From the NCBI GenBank assembly GCA_948567375.1, contig CAOYZS010000005.1, forward strand, positions 744,001 to 808,000: a stretch of 64,000 bases of DNA, given 5' to 3'. The notes under the pieces were generated by a model. It ran no database searches, was not told where the DNA came from, and saw nothing but the letters and a program-made list of their open reading frames with translations. The translations under genes and the position numbers were made by a program. This document shows, piece by piece, positions 44,020 through 55,138 of the stretch; within the stretch, counting starts at the first letter, position 1; the number at the start of each line of letters is the position of its first letter. Source of the stretch: Lunularia cruciata (Eukaryota; Streptophyta; Marchantiopsida; Lunulariales; Lunulariaceae).

Positions 44020-44424
44020 TACTTGATCTGTCACTCTATAAACTGCCAACAACTGGGCACTGATTACAGTCAAGCCACACCCACTCAAGCATAGAGAATC
44101 CAGGTGACGCTCGCCGGCCTCTGTCCACCATAGCCAGGAACTCAAAGGCTCAACATCAGAGAAGTGAGCTCTCTGGAGCTCACCTTCGAAACTATACCCC
44201 TTGGACTCGAGCTAGCCCTGAAACCCTAACGGTCCCGCTGACGGCACACTCGACGGTGCAAACGGTGCAAAGTGACGGTGGGCCCCACCGTGAAGTCAGT
44301 ACCCCGAACACAAAATCTAACCATCGGAAAGTAGTCCCTGAGAAACTGCTAGAATAACTCTAACTACCATCACTGGAACTCCAGTGTCCGAGCATCTAGA
44401 TGCGGAACTACAAATGGCGTGACA
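44020..44424 (-). repeat. 5' LTR of MT-2, first 405 bp
   Basis: Starts TGTCACGCCATTTG at 44424. It matches the 3' LTR at 34390-34793 and MT-1 at 25785-26123. The LTR end is missing; the sequence switches to the 180-bp methyltransferase duplicate at 44019/44020. Confidence 0.85.
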
Positions 44425-44428
44425 TACT

Positions 44429-45263
44429 GAAGGGGGATTTAGTGGTCAAAGTTGAGTAAAAAGACCACAAGGACAAGGTGCAAAATATTGATAGGGTAAG
44501 GTATTTGTCAACAATCATTTGTCCTTTGTTGTTGAAATAGAAGAGGAAGAAGGAGAAGATACAGAAAGATCATCTAAAGGTGATAAACAAGTTGCAAGTG
44601 ATGAAGTAGCTTAGCAAAGAAGCACAAGAATTGAAGAAGTTAACCAAAGAGAAGAAGAAGCCAAAGACTTTGGGTGGATGTTGTACTTTGAAAGAAGACT
44701 CTAGAGAACTTGCAAGAGAGTTTTCAGAATCATGGAAGCGATCTTGATTGTTAGGCTGAAGAGTTGAGGAGCAAAGTGGGACAAGCATGCATTGAAGTAA
44801 TACACTTGAAGGCCATAAAAGTGTAATAGAGCAAGGGTTAGAGAGCTTAAGAACAAGATCAATGGAGAAATTTCAAGCATGGCAAAGCAAGTTGAGAACT
44901 AGATATCAAAAGGAGGAAAGATAACAAGATCTAGTATGAAGTGTAGAAGGCCAGATTGCTCAATATGCGGAGGAGAAGAAGCTGCTAGTGGTTGAGTATG
45001 AAGATGAATTGAAGATGTATCATGAAGAGTTGAAGGTGGAGTGAACTCATGGGTATGCATTTGTAGGAGAGATCTTTGGAAGGATGAAGGCAATGTTGAG
45101 TATAGAAGAAAAATTTAAGATGGAGGATGCCAAATTGCACAAATTGAAGTTGTTAGTGTAGAAGATAAGGAAGAAAAAGGTGAAGGACAATGAACTGAAT
45201 TTTCTGTTAATTTTTTTGAGAGATAGAGTAGATAGGAAGATGCTAGAAGTAGGAAACAACACC
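44429..45263 (+). pseudogene. LTR-encoded ORF, coiled-coil part (GL-H)
   Basis: Highly decayed coiled-coil segment: VTKRRRSQRLWVD-like, then EEKKLLVVEYEDELKMYHEELKVE and RDRVDRKMLEVGNN just before the inverted insert at 45264. The C-terminal VDIGS end is absent. Many stops. Recognisable only by comparison with 26700-27300. Confidence 0.55.
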
Positions 45264-45494
45264 TAATAAGTAAGTGGACTCCCAATAAATAAGTAAAGTT
45301 CACTCCCAATACAAAGATGCATTTTTTGGGTCTATCATTCCCACACTTCTTCATCTAACCCAAAGTTGACTTCTTTGGGTCTACTCCAAACACACAAAAT
45401 TCCATTCTTTCTTCTTCATTTGGCCACAATTTAGTTTCCACAATACACTTCTTCTTTAAAACTTGTCAAAAACAAAAAATGTGGGTACCACAAG
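45264..45494 (-). repeat. Inverted mini-fragment of a GL LTR
   Basis: Minus strand from 45494 reads TGTGGTACCCACATTTTTTG and matches the first about 180 bp of GL LTRs. The far end (ACCTAATAAGTAAG...AAGTAAAGTT) faintly resembles the LTR end. Possibly a solo LTR with a huge internal deletion. Confidence 0.5.
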
Positions 45495-46195
45495 TATTTA
45501 GTTAGATAATTATTGGAGTGCTTTGCCTATTTAAAGGAGTCATTCATAAATTTTTTTTTTTTAGTAATCTTATTCTGAAGTTGACAAAAGCAAAGTGCTA
45601 TAACTCAATGCTTGTCGTTTCAACTTAATTCTGAGTATCAATCCTATGTGTGTGTGTTTGTGAGCATTTGGAGAAGTTCAAAGTGCAAGTTTGAGTGTGT
45701 GAGATGTTGGGTCTACAACTCTGATTTCATTTTTTGTGTTTGATCCTAAATGGATAGCAATCAAAGCATTGCCTTTACAAATCTATGAAGAATTGTTGTG
45801 TTGGTAGTATTATGCAATTGTGAGTGCAACATTGGATTGATGCAAAGAAATTCAACTGAGGAAGTTGTGCCTTTAGTAGAAGGGTGGAACAAAATTTTAA
45901 GGCAAAGTCATTTCATGGTGAAGAAGCCTTCTTTGGAAGAACTGAATCATCACAATCAAAGTTGAATTGGAAAGAGATTGAAGAATTGTGAATTGTGACA
46001 AGACTTCAAATTGGGCACTTGTTATTCTCTTTTGAGTGTGGTTTCTACTCAAGAGATGAAAGAAGAACTCAAGAAGAACCATCTTGTTACTATTTACTTC
46101 GTATTTGACCGTTTTTAAATTGTATCTTTGTGGGAACAAACTATTACTTACTGATTACCACATAAGTGATACTTGCTAGGTTGTCATATGATTTC

Positions 46196-46213
46196 TGGTG
46201 CTACTACTAGGGA
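46196..46213 (+). other. Primer binding site of GL-H (decayed tRNA-Asp type)
   Basis: TGGTGCTACTACTAGGGA begins 7 nt after the LTR end, same offset as GL-B. Its differences from the tRNA-Asp complement are mostly transitions. Confidence 0.6.
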
Positions 46214-46353
46214 TATAAATCTTGGGAATGGAAGAATAGAGAGCCAAATCTTAAATTTAGTGTCCAACAAATATGAATTTCTGCATCAAGAAAACAACAA
46301 GAAAGGGCTCATAAACAAACTTTGCAACATGAAGAAGAAGAATGCCAAAAGAG
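46214..46353 (+). pseudogene. GL-H leader and gag start, piece 1
   Basis: Matches GL-B 12610-12755 (ATAAATCTTGGGAATGGA; GAAGAAGAAGAATGCCAAAAGA). Interrupted at 46354 by solo LTR GL-I. AAGAG at 46349-46353 is the left target duplication of GL-I. Confidence 0.8.
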
Positions 46354-49300
46354 TGTGGTACCCATATTTTTTGTGATTTTCAGTTTATGTTCTATTTTGA
46401 AGAAGAACTCTACAGATGAAGTCATATTGAACCCAAATGGCATTAGAAGGAGAAGAATTGTGTCTTTGGGTTGAAATCCAAAGTAATGTGACTCCAAGTC
46501 AAAAGCAAAGTACTCGGATCAAACCCAGCCAAAGAACTCGGGGTGATCAACCCAATGCAAAGATGGCATAACAACTTCCCTTTGGATGAGTCAATCAAGA
46601 AAGTATAAGCAAAGAAACAGCAGGCAAGGCGTGAACTACTAACCTGGATAATGCCAAGAGGAATTCATGCGGAAGGTGTGAGTCTTAATGAAGAGGTATA
46701 AAGGAATGGCTGATCAACAAAGAACTATAAAATTGGGACTTTAGGCAAGGGGATGTTAAAATGTCACACAAGTATCCTAAGCCATTGAGTAGTCGATCCA
46801 AAGGAGTGCTTGTAGCCAAGCCAATTGAGTGTTTGATGTTTAACGGTTCTAAAGGAATTAGGATCTTGAGACCAAGAGATGCTAGAATTATCTTTAAGGT
46901 ACCACACATTAAAGATCACACAATGCCAAAGAAGGGTGAGAAGAAGAGTCCTTCACTTGCAGTGAGAAATCTAGTGATTCAAAGGTTAGATATGATAGCA
47001 TGGATTGAAGTACTGAGTAGACTTTTGGATCACTTTTCTAGCATGGAATTGGAATTTGAGTTTTCTAGGGTTCATGGCAGAAGTAGCATCAAGTGATTGT
47101 GAGGAGTGACCTAAGAATGAAGAGAGGCAAAAGAGAAAGAGAAAGAAAGAGAGGCAATCCGGCTCAATGGACAGAGTTGGATTGGAGGTTGGTATTAGGA
47201 AGAGAGGCTAGTGAGGAAATTGGGGCAACTTTTCTTGGGAAAGGAGAGCTTGCAGAGGAGAAGAATGAAATTTGAAATTCCTTCATGGTGCCACACACAA
47301 AGAATGAGTAAAAAGTGGATACCTATTGGGACCTAGTCAGGCAAAGCATTGTTGGGGTGATGATGGCATTTTTCAAGCCTGATTGCACAACGTATGTAAT
47401 GAAGCATCAGGTGGTCTTCTTCCACCAGATGTTTGTAGGCGCACTAGTGAATTGGCCAAAGTGCTTTCACCAAAGAATGCACTAGATGGTGTGGTGTTGG
47501 AGAGGTCAAGATGCTCCTCACTATCCAGTGCGGTTTGCTGCCCATTTCTACTTCAGACTGAATTTGATGAAGGAGACTGAGCAAAGAAAGATGGTGCTGC
47601 ATTTTCATTCAAACTTACAAAAGACTATAGATGACAAGGAAAAGTAGTACATTTGGCAAATCCGAAGTAGTGATGAACACTATGCGTGCACCGGGCAGTA
47701 TATGAGAGTATCAATGACCATCCCAAAGACAAGGAAGTGAAGTCATCCTGAGGAGAGTTTGTTGCCAATTAAGCCAAAGAAGGTGAGGAAGGTGAACCCA
47801 AGGCAAGAGGTCATAGTGCTTGATGAGTCATCAAGAGTAAAAGAATTGGAAGGCAAAGCCAAGTACAAAATAGAAGACTCAAGATAACAAGAAGAACCAC
47901 CAGAGTTGATGTTGCAAAGTGAAGAGTTGAGCAATGGAAGTGAAGAGGAGGTGGAAGTTCAGCAACAAGGAGATGGTGCTGACAAGGAAGAGCAGGAGTT
48001 CCATGCGGCAATTGATTGGATGGAAGGCGGAGGAAACATGTGTCACAAATTGCCCACTCTGGAGGTTGAGTCAAAGTAGGAAGTTCAGAGGAGTAAAAGA
48101 GGGAGAAGGAGTGTTACTACTACGGGGGCAGAAGCAAGTAACATAAGCCTGGTAATGGAGGAGGGGAAAAGCTCAGATGAAGTACCTTTGAGAGCTAGAA
48201 GATTAAGACTTCACAGTAGAGCTCCAATAGAAGAAGTGAGGAGAGAAGAACCAAAGCAATCTGAGAGCTTATGAGTCTTTGATGGGGTGGAGTACTTCTC
48301 ATAGATAGATTGTCCCTTGCTGTTGCAAATGCAGAAGATGAGAGAAGAATTGAAGAGAGATCACTCAAGAGTGAAAGATGAATGGGCAGTAGTGCAGTAT
48401 ATGAGGGATGAAAATTTGGAGTTGAGAAGGAAGTTGAGTTGTGGAGAGTGTGAATTGGTAGAAACTGAGGCCTTGAGGCTAGAAGTGCATGATACGCAAG
48501 TGGAAGTTATCCATTTATCCATGGTCGCTATCATGGGATAAGAATTGGAGAGTTTGAAGGCAAGTGCGGCAGAGAAAGATCAAGTTTGGCAATAGGAGCT
48601 AGCCATGCAAGATAGAGAAGAAGAGTGATTGTGCGGGTTAGTCAAAGGAATGGAAGAACAGCTCAGACAAAGACAGCAAAAGACATTGAATTGAACAAGT
48701 TGTTGATTTTCTTGAGAGATCAAGTAGATAGGAAGATATTAGAGGTAGGAGACAATGTGTGTCTCAGGTTGGACTTAGTACATGTGGAATCAAAGATACT
48801 TTGTAGTACCATGAAGTAAGAGACAACGTCCGAAGTAAAAGAGTTAGGAGTGCAAGTGTCTTTGGATCAATTATCTGAGCCATTAGAGAAGAGTGGGTTG
48901 CAAGATAAAGATGTAGATAGAGTACCCATGTCTTTAATTGCAATTTAGCATGATGAGGTAGGAGAATTGGTAGAAGATTTACTGATAATAGATAAACCTA
49001 AAGATAGACAAATGCAGGAAGTCACTTTGTGTTTACAAGCCAAAGTTGAGGTTGACATTGGATTGGATTAGGACCAATTTTGAGATAAGAGGAGGCAGAT
49101 ATGAAGAGGTGCCTTGTCATTTTGAATCTACAGGTTGGTAAAGTTGTTAGGAATCGGTTTAGGGAGTTAGATAACTATTAGGAACTCAGTCTTTTTAAAG
49201 AAGGCCTTCATAGTAAAATGTTGTTCAATGTTCATTCTTGAGAATAGATAAAGATGGGTCAATCTGCCCATGATGTATGACGTCAATCATGAAGAACAAG

Positions 49301-49908
49301 CAAAGTATTGTGAAGCAATGCTCATTGCTTGAGCTTAATTCTGAGTATTGACTCCATGTGTGTGTTTGTGAGTGTTGGAAGAACTTTGCAGTGCAAGTCA
49401 ATGTGTTTGTTGGATTTTGGATTCCGTAGCCTTGGTCTTCATTTTGTGTGTTTGATCATGAATGAAGTGCAATTGAAGCAATGCCTTGACAGATCTGAGA
49501 AAAATTGTAGTGTTGGTAGTATTTTGCATTTGTGAGTGCAATGCTAAGTTGATGTAAAGAAATTTTGATTGAGAAAGTTGTGCCTTCAATGGAGGGTGGA
49601 ACACAATTCTAAGGCAAAGTTGTTTTGCAGCAAAGTAGCCATTTTTTGGAAGGATTGAATCATCACAATCGAGTTTGTTTGGATAGAGTTGAATGATTTG
49701 TGATTATGGGTGACAGTTTTTTGTGACTATGTGATAGTGTTTATTAATCTTTTTGGGTGTTTCTACCCAAGAGAGTCAAGAAGAATTCAAGAAGAACCGT
49801 GTTTGTTACTATTTGACTTCATGTTTGACCAATTCTTACTCATATCTCTACAAGAACAAACTTTACTTACCTGATTACTGCAAAAGCGATATTTGTCAGG
49901 TTGTCACA
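46354..49908 (+). mobile_element. GL-I: complete solo LTR (3555 bp) inside GL-H gag
   Basis: TGTGGTACCCATA at 46354 to GTCAGGTTGTCACA at 49908. Left duplication AAGAG (46349-46353). On the right AGAG follows directly, and a tandem copy of the same junction at 50346-50355 preserves the full AAGAG. GL-H gag resumes after it. TATAAAA box at 46728-46735, U3-like box at about 49192. Confidence 0.93.
46761..49071 (+). pseudogene. LTR-encoded ORF (GL-I)
   Basis: ATG 46761 (MSHKYPKPLSSRSKGV), stop TAG 49069-49071 after VDIGLD. Open segments: 46761-47096 (N-terminal domain, 111 codons: KSPSLAVRNLVIQRLDMIAWIEVLSR), 47093-47275 (GNPAQWTELDWRLVLGREASEEIG), VMKHQVVFFHQMFVGALVNWPKCFHQRM near 47395-47490, 48317-48541 (coiled coil) and 48625-48819 (LLIFLRDQVDRKILEVGDNVCLRLDLV). 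Stops and shifts separate them. The N-terminal subtype is like GL-C and GL-J rather than GL-A and GL-F. Confidence 0.72.
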
Positions 49909-50610
49909 AGAGCCTTTTCACAAGTGAAGAATCTGAGAAGGCATTTTATAGCTTGTTCACAAAGTTCAAGAAGCCTTGAAAGATCTCAAATAAAAGAAAT
50001 GTAAGATCGGGTGGCATAGCTACTTTGCATCTCCAAATCCCAAGAGAAGAAATTTGCAAGTGGAAAAACATATTTGTTGCAACTTAGTACATTGACTTCC
50101 TCTAAAGCTATCAAGGAACCAATTTCATAAAGGAATTCATTTGAATTGAAGGATTGAATAATCACAATTGAGTTTGTTTGGATAGAGTTGAATGATTTGT
50201 GATTATGGGTGACAGTTTGTTGTAACAAGACTGCGTGACAATGCTTGTTACTATTTGACTTCATGTTTGACCAATTCTTACTCATATCTCTATGGGAACA
50301 AACTTTACTTACCTGATTACCGCAAAAGTGATATTTGTCGGGTTGTCTCAAAGAGCCAATTCACACATGAAGAATCTGAGAAGGCATTGGATTTATAGCT
50401 TCTTCACAAAGTTCAAGAAGCCTTAAAAGACCTCAAACAAAAGAAATGTGAGATTGGGTGGCAAGGCTGCTTTGCATCTCCAAATCCCAAGAAGAAGAAA
50501 GTCGTAAGTGGATAAGCATATTCATTGCGACTTAGTACAATCACTTCCTCTAAAGCTATCAAGGGAGCCAATTTCATAAAGGAATTAATTTGTGAGAAGA
50601 CAACACAAAT
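49648..50610 (+). repeat. Tandem duplication across the GL-I/GL-H junction
   Basis: Two units (49648-50145 and 50146 to about 50610), each LTR tail plus gag start. Both begin GGATTGAATxATCACAAT. The second unit lacks about 60 bp of the first but keeps the junction CA-AAGAGCC intact. Confidence 0.8.
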
Positions 50611-50718
50611 ACTGACAAAAGAAGAGTACCAATATCTCTTACATACAATTCCTTGACTAGTTCAAAGGGAGCCTAAAGAGCAAACTAAAGATACTGAGCG
50701 ACTTTCTCCAACCCGCGT
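49909..50718 (+). pseudogene. GL-H gag, piece 2, partly duplicated
   Basis: 49909-50145 and 50356-50718 both encode the gag stretch EESEKAL..LFHKVQEALKDLKQKKC..GWQ (compare GL-B 12760-12860). Between them lies a second copy of the GL-I LTR end (50146-50350). The second copy continues as CEKTTQILTKEEYQYLLHTIP to the GL-J junction at 50718. Confidence 0.8.
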
Positions 50719-53700
50719 TGTGGTGCCCACATTTTTGTTTTTACCTGTTTTGTTAGCATTTGGAGAAGAAGTAAGCAAGAAAGCCAAATTGCAAAAGAAA
50801 GAATGGACAAGAGTGTCTTCAAAGGAAATCCAAAGAAGTCAATTTTGGGTCGGAGACCAGAGATACTCAAAAGAGGAGTACAAAGAAACAAGTCCAAATA
50901 TCATCATCTTTGGATCAAGAAGCAAAGGCCGATACAAAGACCGTCTAACAACCTTTCTACATGGCAAGAAAGTACACTCCAAGAAATGGCGGATGCAGAA
51001 TAAGCATGTCTTGACAGTGACCAAACAACAACACGTAGAAGAAGGGGAAGTCGATTTTGAAATTGACTGAAGAATGACTACAATTTGGGGTAATATAAAA
51101 TTGCAATTGCACAGAGGAAAGTTGAATATGTCAAGAAGATTTCCTATCCCTCTGAGTGGTTGTCCTGCAGTAATGCGTGTCAAGAAGCCGATTGAGAGTG
51201 AAATTTTGCAAAATCCAAAAGGAGTTAGAGTGTCTCATCTAGGAGAGGGAATAGTCTTCTAGTGCCAAAGAACAAGAGAGCAGATCATGGCAAAGAAGGT
51301 CAAGAACGCTTGGGCAGTACAAAGTTTTGCAATTTGTAGGTTTGGATGTCGTAGCAAGGATCAAGGTCTTGAATAGACTTTGCATTACTTTCTTAGCATG
51401 GAACTAGAATTTCAGTTTCCCAAGAGTCATGGTAGAGATAGCTGCCAGTAATTGTGAGGAGGGTCTTGAGGTCAAGGGGAAGAGAGGAAATCCTGCTTGA
51501 TGGATTTAGTCGGATTGGAGGTTAGTGTTGGGGAAGGAAGCAAGAGAACCGACGGAGATGACCTTTTATCGGAAGTGTGATGTTGTAGAGGAGATTGCGG
51601 ATATACGCAATTCGCTCTTTGCTCCATGCACAATGAATGGTTACAAGGTGGATTCCTATCAAGACCCAATTAAATGAAGTATTGTAGGGCTGATAATGGC
51701 CATGTTCAAACCAGAAAGAACAACTTACGTGAACATGTAGTAGGTGGTCTTTTTCCACCAGATGTTTGCAGGGGTGAAGGTGAATTTGGCAAAGTGTTTC
51801 CACCAACAAAGAAGGCAGATGGTGGTCAATTAGAGGACAAATTTGCCTCCACATTATTTCACACCGTTTGTAGCACACTTCTAACTTGGGTTAAATTTTC
51901 TGACAGCGGAGGAGAGGCATTGCATGGTATCACATTTTCATCCGGATTTGAGACGGGAAGCGGATGAAGAAGAGCAACAATACATGGCACACTTGCGAGC
52001 TAGTGATGATCACTTCTTGAATACGGGACAATGAAAGATGGAGGAAGTCACAAGCCCAAAGACAAAGAAGCACAATAAACCCAAAGACGCAGAGTCACCT
52101 CCAGCACAAAGGAAGATCCAAAGATTGGTTCTATAGTTTAAGAAGATGGTGAAAGAAGAACCTTTGGAAACCAAGTCTGAAGGAGAGACAAAGTCTAGAG
52201 GAGAGGACTCAAAAGAAGCCAAACTCACATTACAAAGTGAGGAATCCGGAAGCGGGTGAAGATGAGGTTCAACAATTGGCTAAAGAAGAAGAAGGGGATG
52301 AAGCTTGCCATGTGATGATTGACAATGTACAAGGAAAGACAAATCAATGTGTAGCCCTGGTTGCGGAAGAGAAGGGGACTGAATGACAGAAGGAGTACCT
52401 TACGGGGCCAAGTTCAATATTAAGGCAGAAGGGAGCTCAGAAGCAATATCACTAAAGATACAAAGATCGCAACTTTGGCAGAAGAAGCGAGTGGAAGAGG
52501 CACAATACGAAGAGGAGGCCAAAGACAAAGAGAACTTTGGAGGAGTACAGTATCTATCAAAAGTTGTAACTCCATTGCTTGCGGAAGTGAAGGGTTTGCA
52601 GGAGCATGTAACCTAAAGAGATGAGAAAGTTAAAGAACTTCGGGTGGATGCAGTCTTAAAAAAGAAGACTTTTGAGAGGTTGCACGAGATTTTTGAGGCA
52701 AGAGGGATAGAAATGCAGCATCAACCCAAAGAGTTGAAGGAGCAGACAATGTTGCTGACCAAGATGAAAGAAGAAGTTAGTAAAGTGCGCATTAAGAGTA
52801 TTCATGTGAAGGCGATGGCCACCGTGATGGAGCAGGAGTTAGAAAGCTTGAGGAAAAGTGCAGCCAGGAAGGATCAAGCATGGCAGAGGGAGTAGGCAGT
52901 TAGACATGAGAAGAAGAAGGATTGTGTGAGTTGGTACAAAGTGCTGAGTTACAGAGTTCTCAGTATATGGAGGAGAAGAAGATGCTCACCATTGAGTACA
53001 AAGACAAATTCAAGATGTACCAAGACGAGTTGAAGGCAGAGCGATCTCAAGGGTATGAGTCGGAATCAATAGGAGAAGTTGTGGGGAAGTTGCAAGCAAT
53101 GTTGAGCACGGAAGCAAAAGGAAGATGGGAAGAAGCACGACTACACAAGTTAAAGTTGCTTGTGCAAGAAACACAAAAGAGGAAAGCCAAAGATGTGGAT
53201 ATGAACACTTTACTAATCCTATTGAGGGAGCGAGTAGATTGGAAATTGTTAGAAGTAGGAGACAATGTCAGTCTTAGATTAGATTTAGTCAATTTAGAGT
53301 TAGAAAGAATTTGGAGTAGTGTGACAGAGGAGATAAAGTCTGATGTTGCAAAAGTAGGAATTCAGGTGTCATTTGACTTGTCATTGGAGACTTTAGAGTA
53401 GAGTGGGTTGGGAGATAAGGAGATAGAAAGATTACCCATGACCTCAATTGTAGTTCCTAGTGAAGAAGTAGTAGAAGGAGTAAAGGAATTAGTAGAGTCA
53501 GATATACCCGAAGAAGGAGAAGTGGTAGGAAGATCATCGGGTTTGGAAGCCGATGAAGAGGTTGACATTGGATTGGGGTAGTAAAAGTTTTGAGATAGGA
53601 AGAGGCAGATATGAAGAGGTGGATTGTCAATTCAGATCTGCAGGTAGGAAAAGTTGTTAGGAAATGGTATTTTTGTTAGTAGTGTCAATTGCTTCAGTAT

Positions 53701-54368
53701 TTAAGGGGAGCATTCACAATGTAATGTTGTTCAATATTCATATTTCTGAAGATAGATAAAGCGAAGTACTGATTTCAGTGCTCGTTGCTTGAGCTTAATT
53801 CCGAGTTTCAACTCTATGTGTGTTTGTGAGTGTTTGGAGAATTTCAAAGTGCAAGTCAGTGTGCTTGTTGGATGTGGATTCCGCAGCCTTGATCTTCATT
53901 CTGTGTGTTTGATCTTGAGTGAAGTGCAATTGGAGCAATGCCTTGATCAATCTGAGAGGAATTGTAGTGTTGGTAGTATTCTACATTTGTGAGTGCAGCA
54001 CAGTGCTGATGTGAAGCAATTTTGATCAAGGAAGTTGTGCCTTCAATAGAGGGGTGGAACAAAATTTTGAGGTAAAGTTGTTTTGCAATGAAGTGCCATC
54101 TTTGGGAGAATCTGAATCATCACAATCAAGATTTGTTTGGACAGAATTTGCTATGTTGTGATTATGGGTGTTTGAATTTGTGACAAGGTGTTGAGATTGT
54201 GAACTTGTTACTCTCTTTAGGGTGTAGTTTCTACCTAAGAGATTAAAGAAGAACCCAAAAAGAACTACATGTTATTGTTTGACTTCGTATTTGACAAATC
54301 AGAATCTCTACGAGAATGAACTTTACTTACCCAATTACCGCAAAAGTGATATTTTCCGGGTTGTCACA
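50719..54368 (+). mobile_element. GL-J: complete solo LTR (3650 bp) inside GL-H gag
   Basis: TGTGGTGCCCACA at 50719 to TTCCGGGTTGTCACA at 54368. Flanks are CGCGT (50714-50718) and CGAGT (54369-54373), a 5-bp duplication with one mismatch. GL-H gag reads on in the right flank (GTTGAAGTCAACATACCC). TATAAAA box at 51096-51103; U3-like AGTATTTAAGG at about 53697. Confidence 0.92.
51128..53581 (+). pseudogene. LTR-encoded ORF (GL-J)
   Basis: ATG 51128 (MSRRFPIPLSGCPAVM), TAG 53579-53581 after VDIGLG. Segments: N-terminal domain to 51262; RLVLGREASEEIG-like and YRKCDVVEEIADIRNS near 51515-51620; acidic region; coiled coil at 52383-52895 (EVKGLQEHV, DAVLKKKTFERLHEIFEARG); then a well-preserved 159-codon frame 52922-53401 with MEEKKMLTIEYKDKFKMYQDELK, EARLHKLKLLVQETQKRKAKDVDMNTLL and LRERVDWKLLEVGDNVSLRLDLV. 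Sense to the LTR. Function unknown. Confidence 0.74.
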
Positions 54369-55138
54369 CGAGTTGAAGTCAACATACCCATAGAAGAACA
54401 ACCTTTGAAAAAGACCTAGCTTTGAAATTTGTAAATTGGAACCCTTGGGCTGAACCAGATGCATAATTACCAATTAGTAACTTAGGTCCATCAAGTTCTA
54501 CCACAAACTACTCCTTAGAGTTACAAAATGACTTTGTTACCCGTCACCCAACATGCATACCAAAATTATAAGAGGACAAAACAAGATGAAGATCCTAATA
54601 ATTCATCAAGGAATTTGAAGTCATCTCCTTTGCCAATAAGGAACATAATTCTGTTGATTGGGTGTGGGTTTTTCCAAGTCTATTGCAAAAGAAGCCAAGG
54701 AGCTGGTATACTCATGTGACCCAGATCATAACTACTATCATCAATGGAGTGCAATTTAAGTTGAATTACATTGTGTTGAGACCAATGAATAAGATTGGTT
54801 ATCCACTATTAATTGAAAGACCTTGGTTGTACAATGCTCAAGATTTTGTGGACTAACACCAACAAAAGGTGAGGTTTAAGGACATTTCATTCATTGACCA
54901 AAAGCTAGTGATGATGAGTTAGATGAAGCTTCTCCACCTTGGAGAAACAACTTTTTCAGAAGACAAAGATGAATCCAAAGATTAGTCATCTTCATCTTCC
55001 AAAGACTTGTATGAAGTCCAAGTAAACTGTTTGCAATGCTACAAGGTAGAGGTCAAAGACAAAGATCCCTATGACATTGCCTTGGGTGAAAATGATTTGG
55101 AGGAAAGAGGTTTGAACTCCATATGACTCAAGTTGACA
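54369..55138 (+). pseudogene. GL-H gag/protease, piece 3 with internal deletion
   Basis: Gag continues (FVNWNPWA, MTLLPVTQHAY, SRSWYTHVTQ at about 54700-54720), then jumps directly into the protease C-terminal half (IITTIINGVQFKLNYIVLRPMNKIGYPLLIERPWLYNAQ, to 54856) and the acidic linker. The rest of capsid, the zinc knuckles and the DSG loop (over 1.5 kb in GL-B) are missing. Cut at 55139 by GL-K. Confidence 0.8.

Larger units (their letters stand above)
34239..44424 (-). mobile_element. MT-2: Ty3/gypsy element encoding a DNA methyltransferase and a PHD finger
   Basis: A 10,186-bp insertion in a GL LTR ORF, ends TGTCACGCC...ACGCACGACA (minus sense), flanked by TACT at 34235-34238 and 44425-44428. 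Minus-strand order: truncated 5' LTR (44424-44020), a 180-bp copy of the methyltransferase start, an inverted block with leader and gag (43838-41024, coding on plus), then pol in one frame (40681 to about 35440), integrase C-terminus with PHD (to 35070), and 3' LTR (34793-34239). LTR pieces are about 98% alike by eye, so insertion was recent. The inversion means it cannot be autonomous as it stands. Confidence 0.9.
44425..46188 (+). repeat. GL-H 5' LTR, main part
   Basis: Resumes after MT-2 (TACT repeated at 44425-44428) with coiled-coil ORF sequence, the CCTATTTAAAGGAG box (about 45529-45541) and the LTR end GCTAGGTTGTCATA (46175-46188; CACA changed to CATA). An inverted 231-bp fragment of GL LTR start sequence sits at 45264-45494. 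Confidence 0.8.
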
